Shown here: piece by piece, positions 1-4,450 of the stretch
Position numbering within the stretch: position 1 is the stretch's first letter
Layout of the letters: every line of letters begins with the position of its first letter
Assembly: GCA_050012355.1 (NCBI GenBank)
Contig: JBEKHI010000510.1
Coordinates: 1 to 5,180 of the forward strand
Reading direction: 5' to 3'
DNA from: JBEKHI01 sp050012355
Lineage (GTDB): Bacteria; Actinomycetota; Actinomycetes; Streptosporangiales; Streptosporangiaceae
DNA length: 5,180 nt
The notes under the pieces: model-generated
The model's input: only the letters and a program-made list of their open reading frames with translations
What the model was told of the DNA's origin: nothing
The model's database searches: none
Made by a program: the position numbers and the translations under genes

Positions 1-95
1 ACCACGCCCATGAGCACCACCAGTACCACCAGCAGCACCCGACCTGAGGCCGCCGGGCACGGCAGCCAGCCCAGCCGCCTACGGCCCGCAGCCAC
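1..95 (-). CDS. Possible membrane protein, N-terminal part only (runs off left edge)
   Basis: Reading the minus strand from a GTG at 95-93, the frame stays open to the window edge. It encodes about 31 residues: a basic stretch (MAAGRRRLGW) and then a very hydrophobic run (VLLVVLVVLMGVV) near residues 20-31. This looks like a positive-inside membrane anchor or signal sequence. Codons from 95 onward are G/C-ending in roughly 26 of 31 cases, as expected for a real gene here. A longer version could start at GTG 161-159, which has a GGAG eight bases upstream (173-170), but codons 161-96 have poorer third-position bias. The Shine-Dalgarno for the 95 start is weak (GAAAG). No family can be named from so short a piece. 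It would be divergent from rpsA. Competing plus-strand frames over the same bases (open to 249, or a His-rich tail ending at 47) cannot be fully excluded. Confidence 0.35.
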   Translation of the reverse strand, partial: MAAGRRRLGWLPCPAASGRVLLVVLVVLMGV

Positions 96-253
96 CCGAC
101 TTTCACGCCACCGCGACCCCCCCGGGACGAGGCAGGCTTTTCTCGGTAGTGCAGCACCCACGAGGAACGCTCCGCTGCCGCGCACCGGCCGTTCGTGGGC
201 CGAGGCCGCCCGTGATCATGGTTGGTGCCGCGCCAACCAGGCCCAATAGCTAG

Positions 254-270
254 CGCCGGAATTTTCGGCG
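254..270. repeat. Short inverted repeat in the rpsA upstream region
   Basis: Arms CGCCG (254-258) and CGGCG (266-270) flank an A/T-rich centre. With a G-U and an A-U pair the stem could extend to seven pairs around a three-base loop. No T-run follows on the plus strand, so it is not an obvious terminator. It could be an operator half-site pair, or chance in GC-rich DNA. Confidence 0.3.
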
Positions 271-317
271 TGTAATGATAGTTACAAGTCGTAGGATGAG
301 GGGCGAGACGGAAACAG

Positions 318-346
318 ATTGAGACGTAGTTGTAGCCCGTCTCAAT
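318..346. promoter_or_regulatory. Inverted repeat abutting the rpsA -35 element (candidate operator)
   Basis: ATTGAGACG (318-326) and CGTCTCAAT (338-346) are perfect 9-base inverted arms separated by 11 bases. The last T of the right arm is also the first T of the TTGACC -35 hexamer. A third copy of the arm core, GAGACG, lies at 305-310 in direct orientation. The position, roughly -63 to -35 relative to the predicted start of transcription, suits a regulator-binding site more than an RNA structure, because it lies upstream of the predicted transcript. No regulator is assigned. It could instead be part of a longer transcript from a promoter further upstream. Confidence 0.45.
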
Positions 347-374
347 TGACCTCGGCGCTCACCTCTCATATTCT
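346..374 (+). promoter_or_regulatory. Predicted housekeeping-sigma promoter for rpsA
   Basis: TTGACC (346-351, five of six bases matching TTGACA) is followed after exactly 17 bp by TATTCT (369-374, matching the TAnnnT pattern of actinobacterial -10 elements). Transcription would start near 381, giving a 5' leader of about 175 nt before the rpsA ATG at 558. This is the best promoter match in the upstream region. The inverted repeat ending at 346 touches the -35 hexamer. Confidence 0.65.
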
Positions 375-380
375 GAACGC

Positions 381-557
381 TGCGCTGTGTCCTCGTGTGG
401 TTTGGTGCGGTCATCTGGCCTCTGTGGCGGAAGTCCTGTGCTGGCCGCAGCGGAGTGTCCTGGGGTGGTCATCTGGCCCGGGCGGTCCCGCGTGTTCACC
501 GCATGTTTTCTCAGCGCGTCCATTTGATACCTGTCCGCATCCGGAGCCAACCCACAC
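381..557 (+). promoter_or_regulatory. Long 5' leader of rpsA with repeated small stems
   Basis: This is the untranslated leader expected from the promoter at 346-374. It contains two identical 12-mers, GGTCATCTGGCC, at 409-420 and 467-478. Each can fold as a four-pair stem (one G-U) closing an AUCU loop. Similar four-pair, four-loop elements can form at 440-451 (GCTG and CAGC) and 479-490 (CGGG and CCCG). A GGAG at 543-546, 11 bases before the ATG, is the likely ribosome-binding site. Autogenous control of S1 translation through its leader is known in Escherichia coli. Whether this leader does the same is inference, and short GC-rich stems also arise by chance. Confidence 0.4.
409..478 (+). 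repeat. Direct repeat of a 12-mer in the rpsA leader
   Basis: GGTCATCTGGCC occurs at 409-420 and again at 467-478, a perfect match offset by 58 bases. The flanking bases are not conserved, so this is not a simple recent tandem duplication. Each copy is itself hairpin-forming. Confidence 0.6.
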
Positions 558-2102
558 ATGACGAGCAGCACGCAAGCCAACTCGACCCCAGCCAGCACGA
601 CCCCAAAGGTGGCGGTCAACGATATCGGGTCGGAGGAGGCGTTCCTCGCCGCGATCGACCTGACCATCAAGTACTTCAACGACGGAGACATCGTCGAAGG
701 CACCGTCGTCAAGGTCGACCGGGACGAGGTTTTGCTCGATATCGGCTATAAGACCGAGGGCGTGATCCCGTCACGGGAGCTGTCGATCAAGCACGATGTC
801 GACCCGCACGAGGTCGTTAAGACCGGTGAGCACATAGAGGCGCTCGTCCTGCAGAAGGAGGACAAGGAAGGCCGCCTCATCCTGTCCAAGAAGCGCGCTC
901 AGTACGAGCGGGCCTGGGGCACGATCGAGAAGATCAAGGAAGAGGACGGCGTTGTCACCGGCACCGTCATCGAGGTCGTCAAGGGCGGCCTGATCCTGGA
1001 CATCGGGCTGCGCGGCTTCCTGCCCGCGTCGCTGGTTGAGATGCGCCGGGTCAGGGATCTGCAGCCGTATGTCGGCCGGGAGATCGAAGCCAAGATCATC
1101 GAGCTGGACAAGAACCGCAACAACGTGGTCCTGTCCCGCCGTGCCTGGCTCGAGCAGACTCAGTCCGAGGTCCGCCACACCTTCCTCAACACTCTGCGCA
1201 AGGGCCAGATCCGCAAGGGCGTCGTTTCCTCGATAGTGAACTTCGGCGCGTTCGTGGACCTAGGCGGCGTGGACGGACTCGTCCACGTGTCCGAGCTGTC
1301 CTGGAAGCACATCGACCACCCGGGCGAGGTTGTCGAGGTCGGCCAGGAGGTCACCGTCGAGGTCCTCGACGTGGACATGGACCGCGAGCGCGTCTCGCTG
1401 TCGCTGAAGTCCACTCAGGAAGACCCGTGGCAGCAGTTCGCGCGGATGCACCAGATCGGCCAGGTCGTTCCGGGCCGGGTCACCAAGCTGGTGCCGTTCG
1501 GCGCGTTCGTCCGGGTCGAGGAGGGCATCGAAGGCCTGGTCCACATCTCCGAACTGGCCGACCGCCACGTGGAGATTCCGGAGCAGGTCGTCCAGGTAGG
1601 CGAGGAGATCTTCGTCAAGATCATCGACATCGACCTGGACCGGCGGCGCATCTCGCTGTCGCTCAAGCAGGCCAACGAGGGCACCGTCGGCGAGGCCGTC
1701 GGCGATGACTTCGACCCGACCCTGTACGGGATGCCGGCGACCTACGACGACCAGGGCAACTACGAGTACCCGGAGGGCTTCGACCCGGAGACGGGCGAAT
1801 GGCTGCCGGGCTACGAGTCGCAGCGTGAGGAGTGGGAGCGGCAGTACGCCGAGGCCCGCGCCCGCTTTGAGGCACACCGTAAGCAGATCGAGGAGTCTCG
1901 CGCCAAGGCCGAGGAAGAGGGCACTACCGAGGAGGTCCCGGCCGCCGTTGGCGCTCCCGGTGCTCCTCGTCGCGCTCGCAGCGGTGCTGGCGGCGGTGCC
2001 ACGTCCAGCTCCTCGCCGGGTGCGGACGGCCCGTCGGGCACGCTCGCTTCGGACGAGGCCCTGGCCGCGCTCCGCGAGCGTCTCTCCGGTGGTCAGAGCT
2101 AG
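558..2102 (+). CDS. rpsA: 30S ribosomal protein S1
   Basis: Encodes 514 residues with the actinobacterial S1 layout. S1 binds mRNA on the small ribosomal subunit and helps load it for initiation. A variable N-terminal tail (1-17) precedes the conserved VAVNDIGSEE start of the core. Four S1/OB-fold repeats follow at about 42-112, 128-195, 215-285 and 300-370. Repeats 3 and 4 carry the canonical FGAFV (229-233, 314-318) and GLVH(V/I)SEL (240-247, 326-333) motifs. Repeats 1 and 2 are more divergent, as usual for the ribosome-binding end. A conserved acidic/aromatic segment (384-420, including GFDPETGEWLPGYE) is followed by a charged helix (421-457), an Ala/Gly/Ser-rich linker (461-496) and a conserved terminus (SDEALAALRERLSGGQS). 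The ATG at 558 fits the family start and has GGAG 11 bases upstream. Escherichia coli S1 has six repeats, so four is normal here and not a truncation. It is probably monocistronic, given the strong terminator immediately downstream. Confidence 0.98.
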   Translation: MTSSTQANSTPASTTPKVAVNDIGSEEAFLAAIDLTIKYFNDGDIVEGTVVKVDRDEVLLDIGYKTEGVIPSRELSIKHDVDPHEVVKTGEHIEALVLQKEDKEGRLILSKKRAQYERAWGTIEKIKEEDGVVTGTVIEVVKGGLILDIGLRGFLPASLVEMRRVRDLQPYVGREIEAKIIELDKNRNNVVLSRRAWLEQTQSEVRHTFLNTLRKGQIRKGVVSSIVNFGAFVDLGGVDGLVHVSELSWKHIDHPGEVVEVGQEVTVEVLDVDMDRERVSLSLKSTQEDPWQQFARMHQIGQVVPGRVTKLVPFGAFVRVEEGIEGLVHISELADRHVEIPEQVVQVGEEIFVKIIDIDLDRRRISLSLKQANEGTVGEAVGDDFDPTLYGMPATYDDQGNYEYPEGFDPETGEWLPGYESQREEWERQYAEARARFEAHRKQIEESRAKAEEEGTTEEVPAAVGAPGAPRRARSGAGGGATSSSSPGADGPSGTLASDEALAALRERLSGGQS

Positions 2103-2113
2103 TTTCACCGCAT

Positions 2114-2162
2114 AAAAGTTTGGGGGTCCTGGGGCTGTAGCCCCCAGGACCCCCAAACTTTT
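2114..2162. terminator. Bidirectional intrinsic terminator between convergent rpsA and DinB-family gene
   Basis: A perfect 21-base inverted repeat pairs 2114-2134 with 2142-2162 around a seven-base loop (CTGTAGC). The stem begins AAAAGTTTGGGGG and ends CCCCCAAACTTTT. RNA from either strand therefore shows a very GC-rich upper stem followed by a U-tract. It starts 12 bases after the rpsA stop and ends 7 bases before the DinB stop codon, so it suits both genes. The exact symmetry and length are well beyond chance. Confidence 0.93.
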
Positions 2163-2169
2163 CCGGGTC

Positions 2170-2745
2170 CTAGTGGCGGCGATACAGGTCGCGCAGCAGC
2201 CCGATCTCGCCGCCGTGGTGCATGACCTCGCGATTGATGTGCAGCACCACGGTGCTGAACGGCTCGTCGGCGAACTCGCCCTCGTCGGGGCCGGACGGCC
2301 GGGTGAGCCCCTCGGTGCCGATCTCGCGCACCCGGTCGATCCACCGTGGGTAGCTGTCGTCGAGCTGGTCAAGTGCCTCATCGGCGGTCGCCGCGTAGCG
2401 GAAACTCCCGTAACCGGCTGAATAGGAGCCGTGATAGGCGCGACCCGCATCGAAGTGGATGTCGAGCCGCATGGCGAAGCAGCCCACGATGATGTGGGCG
2501 AGCCGCCAGGCGATCGTGGTCACCGGCGGCGGGTCAAGTTCCTCGGCCGCGATGTCGATGAGATAGCCACCAGCCCCTAGAGTCATCGGCGCCTGGCTCG
2601 CACCACGCTTGCGCAGGCTCCAGCATCCAGGCACCGGCTCCCAGAAGTACTCGTCGTCGCTGAGCCCCTCCAGCCGTGGCCGGAACTGGTTCCGCCAGTA
2701 CCAGTCGAGCTGTTCGACGTGCTGCCGGTTCCAGTCGATGCTCAC
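2170..2745 (-). CDS. DinB-family (DinB/YfiT-like four-helix) protein
   Basis: Encodes 191 residues from a GTG start at 2745, with AGGA nine bases upstream on the minus strand (complement of 2755-2758). It is recognised as DinB superfamily by the first-helix region (WNRQHVEQLDWYWRNQFRPR), the central WRLAHIIVG motif (80-88, H84), and the C-terminal helix HINREVMHHGGEIGLLRDLY (169-188). Proteins of this fold usually bind a divalent metal through three side chains, mostly His. H84 and H176/H177 are candidate ligands. Many relatives have His where E173 sits, so Glu may be the third ligand. Relatives include bacillithiol- and mycothiol-dependent enzymes and many proteins of unknown role. The substrate cannot be read from sequence, and the name does not imply SOS polymerase activity (Escherichia coli DinB is unrelated). 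Length is typical. It is convergent with rpsA and divergent from the toxin-antitoxin pair, so it is probably transcribed alone. Confidence 0.88.
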   Translation of the reverse strand: MSIDWNRQHVEQLDWYWRNQFRPRLEGLSDDEYFWEPVPGCWSLRKRGASQAPMTLGAGGYLIDIAAEELDPPPVTTIAWRLAHIIVGCFAMRLDIHFDAGRAYHGSYSAGYGSFRYAATADEALDQLDDSYPRWIDRVREIGTEGLTRPSGPDEGEFADEPFSTVVLHINREVMHHGGEIGLLRDLYRRH

Positions 2746-2806
2746 GACCCGGAATCCTATGGCAGGCGGTGACTCCGCGGCTCATGCCGGCTGAGGCCGA
2801 TACCGA

Positions 2807-2824
2807 TGTACACTGGTGTACAAT
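2807..2824 (+). promoter_or_regulatory. Operator palindrome overlapping the -10 of the toxin-antitoxin operon
   Basis: TGTACAC (2807-2813) and GTGTACA (2816-2822) are perfect inverted arms around TG. This places two TGTACA hexamers 10 bp apart, one helical turn. The right copy overlaps TACAAT (2819-2824), a five-of-six match to TATAAT. No good -35 is visible. TGTACA is the known core of the Escherichia coli yefM-yoeB operator, and the downstream antitoxin is of the Phd/YefM family, so autorepression at this site is a strong inference. The -10 ends seven bases before the GTG at 2832. Confidence 0.75.
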
Positions 2825-2831
2825 TCTGGCC

Positions 2832-3197
2832 GTGGGAACAATGACGATCAGTGAAGCGCGAGCCGCCCTGCCCGAGGTGGTCAGCCGGGTGGCCGAGGGT
2901 GAAGAGGTCACGATCACCCGCCACGGCAGGCCCGCTGCAGTGGTTGTCAGGCCGGACGTCATGTGGGCAATGCCAGGTGACGCCGTCGTGACCGCTGATG
3001 TCGAGGAACTCGCCGGAGCTCTCAGCGAGCGCGCCCGGCGCCACGGTCACACGCTTTCGGAGGAACTGCGCATGATCGAGGAGGCTGCTGGGCACGCGGA
3101 GCCGTCGGCACTACCGCCGATCTCGCTCTACACCGTTCGCGTGGGCGGAACGTCTACATGGTCGAGGGAGGAAATCTATGACGACGATGGCCGGTGA
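2832..3197 (+). CDS. Type II antitoxin, Phd/YefM family
   Basis: Encodes 121 residues from GTG 2832, or 118 from ATG 2841. The N-terminal Phd/YefM DNA-binding domain is clear: TISEARAALPEVVSRV, then GEEVTITRHGRPAAVVVRPD (about residues 5-42). The rest (about 55-121) should wrap and neutralise the toxin. It includes a helical stretch (SERARRHGHTLSEELRMIEE) and a tail rich in Ser, Tyr, Asp and Glu that is longer than in many relatives. The open frame extends upstream to 2676, but that part overlaps the DinB gene and the operator, has no family similarity, and lacks a ribosome site. GTG 2832 lies eight bases after the end of the -10 TACAAT, so the transcript may begin at the start codon (leaderless). 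No Shine-Dalgarno precedes it, and the GGGA before ATG 2841 is only three bases away. The gene overlaps the toxin start by 20 bases. It acts in the cytoplasm and as autorepressor. Confidence 0.88.
   Translation: MGTMTISEARAALPEVVSRVAEGEEVTITRHGRPAAVVVRPDVMWAMPGDAVVTADVEELAGALSERARRHGHTLSEELRMIEEAAGHAEPSALPPISLYTVRVGGTSTWSREEIYDDDGR
3165..3172 (+). promoter_or_regulatory. Strong ribosome-binding site of the toxin gene
   Basis: AGGGAGGA lies five bases before ATG 3178 and inside the antitoxin coding sequence. It selects 3178 over the in-frame ATG at 3187. The toxin thus has a near-consensus site, while the antitoxin upstream has none and may be leaderless. Confidence 0.75.
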
Positions 3198-3645
3198 TCT
3201 GTCGTCACCCCCAGACCGAGTCATGCTCGACACCAACGTGCTGCTCGCGGCTACGGATGCGGAGAGGCGAGGGCATGGCGATGCCATGCGGATTTTGAAC
3301 GAGTGGTCGGCCGCAGGGACCAACCTGTGCGTCAGCGTACAGGTCCTGCGCGAGTATCTCGCGGCAGCCACCCGGCCCGTCGATTCCAACGGGCTTGGCA
3401 TGCCGGTGCCGGAAGCACTGGCGAATGTCCAGAGCTTCCGGGACAGAACCACCCTGCTGCCAGAGAGCGGCAGGGGCATCGATCGTCTTGTGAACCTGCT
3501 ACGCGATGTCGCGTGCGCGGGCAAGCAGATTCATGATGCGAACGTGGTCGCGACCATGCTTGTGCACAACGTCCGCGCGGTCGTCACAATGAATCTCAAG
3601 GACTTCGCGAGGTTCGAGCCCTACGTGAACCTGATCGGAATATAG
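3178..3645 (+). CDS. vapC: PIN-domain toxin, VapC-like ribonuclease
   Basis: Encodes 155 residues, slightly longer than the usual 125-145. PIN-domain toxins are metal-dependent endoribonucleases, typically cleaving tRNA or rRNA when the antitoxin is lost. The four acidic positions are present: D18 in MLDTNVLL, E59 in VLREYLA, D120 in QIHDANVVATML, and D142 in the final TMNLKDFARF motif, where N139 is also conserved. The site therefore looks intact. Extra length comes from a 13-residue N-terminal lead and an insertion at about 66-80 (RPVDSNGLGM). The RP...NGLG pattern is common in one actinobacterial VapC group. The toxin is translationally coupled to the antitoxin by a 20-base overlap. Pairing PIN toxins with Phd/YefM antitoxins is common. 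Of the first 50 codons, 38 end in G or C, against 43 in coaE, so base use is mildly different and fits horizontal acquisition. The RNA target cannot be inferred. Confidence 0.9.
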   Translation: MTTMAGDLSSPPDRVMLDTNVLLAATDAERRGHGDAMRILNEWSAAGTNLCVSVQVLREYLAAATRPVDSNGLGMPVPEALANVQSFRDRTTLLPESGRGIDRLVNLLRDVACAGKQIHDANVVATMLVHNVRAVVTMNLKDFARFEPYVNLIGI

Positions 3646-3674
3646 GTGAGTTCGCGGCTAGCGCTCCTCTCGGA

Positions 3675-3699
3675 CGCCAGCGATGGGCCATCGATGGCG
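3675..3699 (+). terminator. Hairpin downstream of the toxin gene (possible terminator)
   Basis: CGCCA and CGATG (3675-3685) pair with CATCG and TGGCG (3689-3699) across one G-A mismatch and a GGC loop. That makes a ten-pair stem, followed by a short T-run (3700-3702). It lies 30 bases after the toxin stop. The T-run is weak, so termination is plausible but not certain. The left arm also forms part of the direct repeat at 3675-3725. Confidence 0.4.
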
Positions 3700-3725
3700 T
3701 TTCCGCGCCAGTAATGGGACATCGA
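3675..3725 (+). repeat. Imperfect 20-bp direct repeat after the toxin gene
   Basis: CGCCAGCGATGGGCCATCGA (3675-3694) and CGCCAGTAATGGGACATCGA (3706-3725) match at 17 of 20 positions with a period of 31 bases. This is well above what adjacent GC-rich sequence should give. Repeats of this size near an accessory gene can be binding sites at the end of an insertion sequence, or regulator sites upstream of coaE. No transposase gene is present in the window. Confidence 0.6.
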
Positions 3726-3793
3726 CAGGCTTGTAGAAAGACCCCAGCCTGGCGCCTACGGGCTGAAGGACTACGGGAAGCTGGCGGGCGCGC

Positions 3794-3799
3794 TATTCT
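3794..3799 (+). promoter_or_regulatory. Candidate -10 element for coaE
   Basis: TATTCT fits the actinobacterial TAnnnT -10 pattern and is the same hexamer as in the rpsA promoter. It ends eight bases before the coaE ATG (3808), so transcription could begin at or next to the start codon. No clear -35 is seen. The only Shine-Dalgarno-like bases (GGGA, 3801-3804) are three bases from the ATG, too close to work well, which favours a leaderless transcript. Confidence 0.45.
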
Positions 3800-3807
3800 C
3801 GGGAACC

Positions 3808-4416
3808 ATGCTGCGTGTCGGACTGACCGGGGGAATCGGGTCGGGTAAGAGCGAGGTGTCGCGGCGGCTGGCCGCGCGGGGGGCGGTCGTACTCGACGCC
3901 GACAAGGCGGCCCGGGCGGTCGTCGAGCCAGGAACGCCGGGGCTCGAGGCGATCAAGGCGGCCTTCGGCCTGGAGGTGATCCGCGACGACGGAACACTGG
4001 ACCGCGAGGGGCTCGGGGCAATCGTCTTCCAAGACAAGGACAAGCTCGCCACGCTGAACGCGATCGTCCATCCGCTGGTCCGCGACTGGATGGTCGCCGC
4101 CGAACAGCAAGCGCCGCCGGACGCGATCCTGGTCCAGGACGTGCCGCTGCTCGCGGAAAACGGCCTCAAAGGCCTCTATGACCTGGTCATCGTGGTGGAC
4201 GTGCCGCCAGAGCTCCAGCTGCGCCGCCTCGTCGAGCTGCGCGGGATGCCGGAAGACCAAGCCCGGGCCAGGATCGCCGCGCAGGCGAGTCGCGAGCAGC
4301 GGCTGGCCGTGGCTGACGTCGTTATGGTCAATGATGGATCCCTATCTGACCTTGACGGGCGGGTCGGCGAGGTGTGGGACGAATTGTGCCGCCGGAATGT
4401 CAGACCCCCCGCTTAG
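3808..4416 (+). CDS. coaE: Dephospho-CoA kinase
   Basis: Encodes 202 residues, the normal length for a single-domain CoaE. The enzyme catalyses the last step of coenzyme A synthesis in the cytoplasm: ATP plus 3'-dephospho-CoA gives CoA plus ADP. Visible motifs are the P-loop GGIGSGKS (8-15, K14), the LDAD motif (29-32, D32 near the acceptor substrate), IVHP (86-89), the DVPLLAE segment (111-117) typical of the CoA-binding lid, and the C-terminal QASREQRLAVADVVMVNDGS region (159-178). The ATG directly precedes the canonical LRVGLTGGIGSGKS start, so it is well supported. Mycobacterial CoaE has a C-terminal UPF0157/GrpB-like extension that is absent here. uvrB follows after 34 bases with no terminator, so the two are probably cotranscribed. 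The rpsA - coaE - uvrB order is conserved in actinobacteria. Confidence 0.96.
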   Translation: MLRVGLTGGIGSGKSEVSRRLAARGAVVLDADKAARAVVEPGTPGLEAIKAAFGLEVIRDDGTLDREGLGAIVFQDKDKLATLNAIVHPLVRDWMVAAEQQAPPDAILVQDVPLLAENGLKGLYDLVIVVDVPPELQLRRLVELRGMPEDQARARIAAQASREQRLAVADVVMVNDGSLSDLDGRVGEVWDELCRRNVRPPA

Positions 4417-4433
4417 AGTTGGACTAAGTCTCT

Positions 4434-4442
4434 AGGGGAAGG
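4434..4442 (+). promoter_or_regulatory. Ribosome-binding site that sets the uvrB start at GTG 4451
   Basis: AGGGGAAGG ends eight bases before GTG 4451. No comparable site precedes the internal ATG at 4508. This, together with the conserved N-terminal residues between the two, decides the start. Confidence 0.7.
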
Positions 4443-4450
4443 TAACGTGC

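Larger units (their letters stand above)
96..557. other. Non-coding region upstream of rpsA
   Basis: No convincing gene lies here on either strand. Plus-strand frames are open to 249 and from 319 to 561, but their compositions are implausible (Pro/Arg/Ser-rich, Cys/Trp-rich) and third-position bias is mixed. The stretch 250-380 is noticeably richer in A and T than the coding regions, as expected for a promoter region. It holds a small hairpin at 254-270 (CGCCG and CGGCG arms around GAATTTT), the inverted repeat at 318-346, the promoter at 346-374, and a long leader containing repeated short stems. Each is described separately. Confidence 0.6.

Noticed and set aside
3..47. His/Gln-rich frame ending at a TGA at 45-47, as a possible C-terminus of an upstream gene
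   Set aside because: Only 14 codons are visible. It cannot be told from chance and conflicts with the membrane-anchor reading on the other strand.
10..249. Plus-strand open frame of 79 codons at the left end
   Set aside because: Ser/Thr/Pro/Arg-rich composition without family resemblance, mixed third-position bias after the first third, and no ribosome site. The minus strand gives a more protein-like reading of 1-95.
397..561. Upstream frame whose TGA overlaps the rpsA ATG (ATGA)
   Set aside because: The overlap resembles translational coupling, but the predicted peptide is Cys/Trp-rich and unlike any protein I know. No ribosome site precedes the GTG at 397.
1260..2450. Long minus-strand open frame (396 codons) antisense to rpsA and overlapping the DinB gene in another frame
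   Set aside because: It is a typical shadow frame in high-GC DNA: repetitive Asp/Leu/Val/Arg composition mirroring rpsA codons. It also crosses the terminator.
2676..2831. N-terminal extension of the antitoxin frame
   Set aside because: It overlaps the DinB gene and the operator, lacks family similarity, and the Phd/YefM domain begins right after 2832.
3793..4260. Minus-strand frame antisense to coaE
   Set aside because: It is a shadow of coaE, which has complete kinase motifs. No ribosome site and no recognisable domain.
4419..4448. TTGGAC, 18 bp, TAACGT as a promoter for uvrB
   Set aside because: A transcript from it would start near or after the GTG at 4451 and would lose the good ribosome site at 4434-4442.
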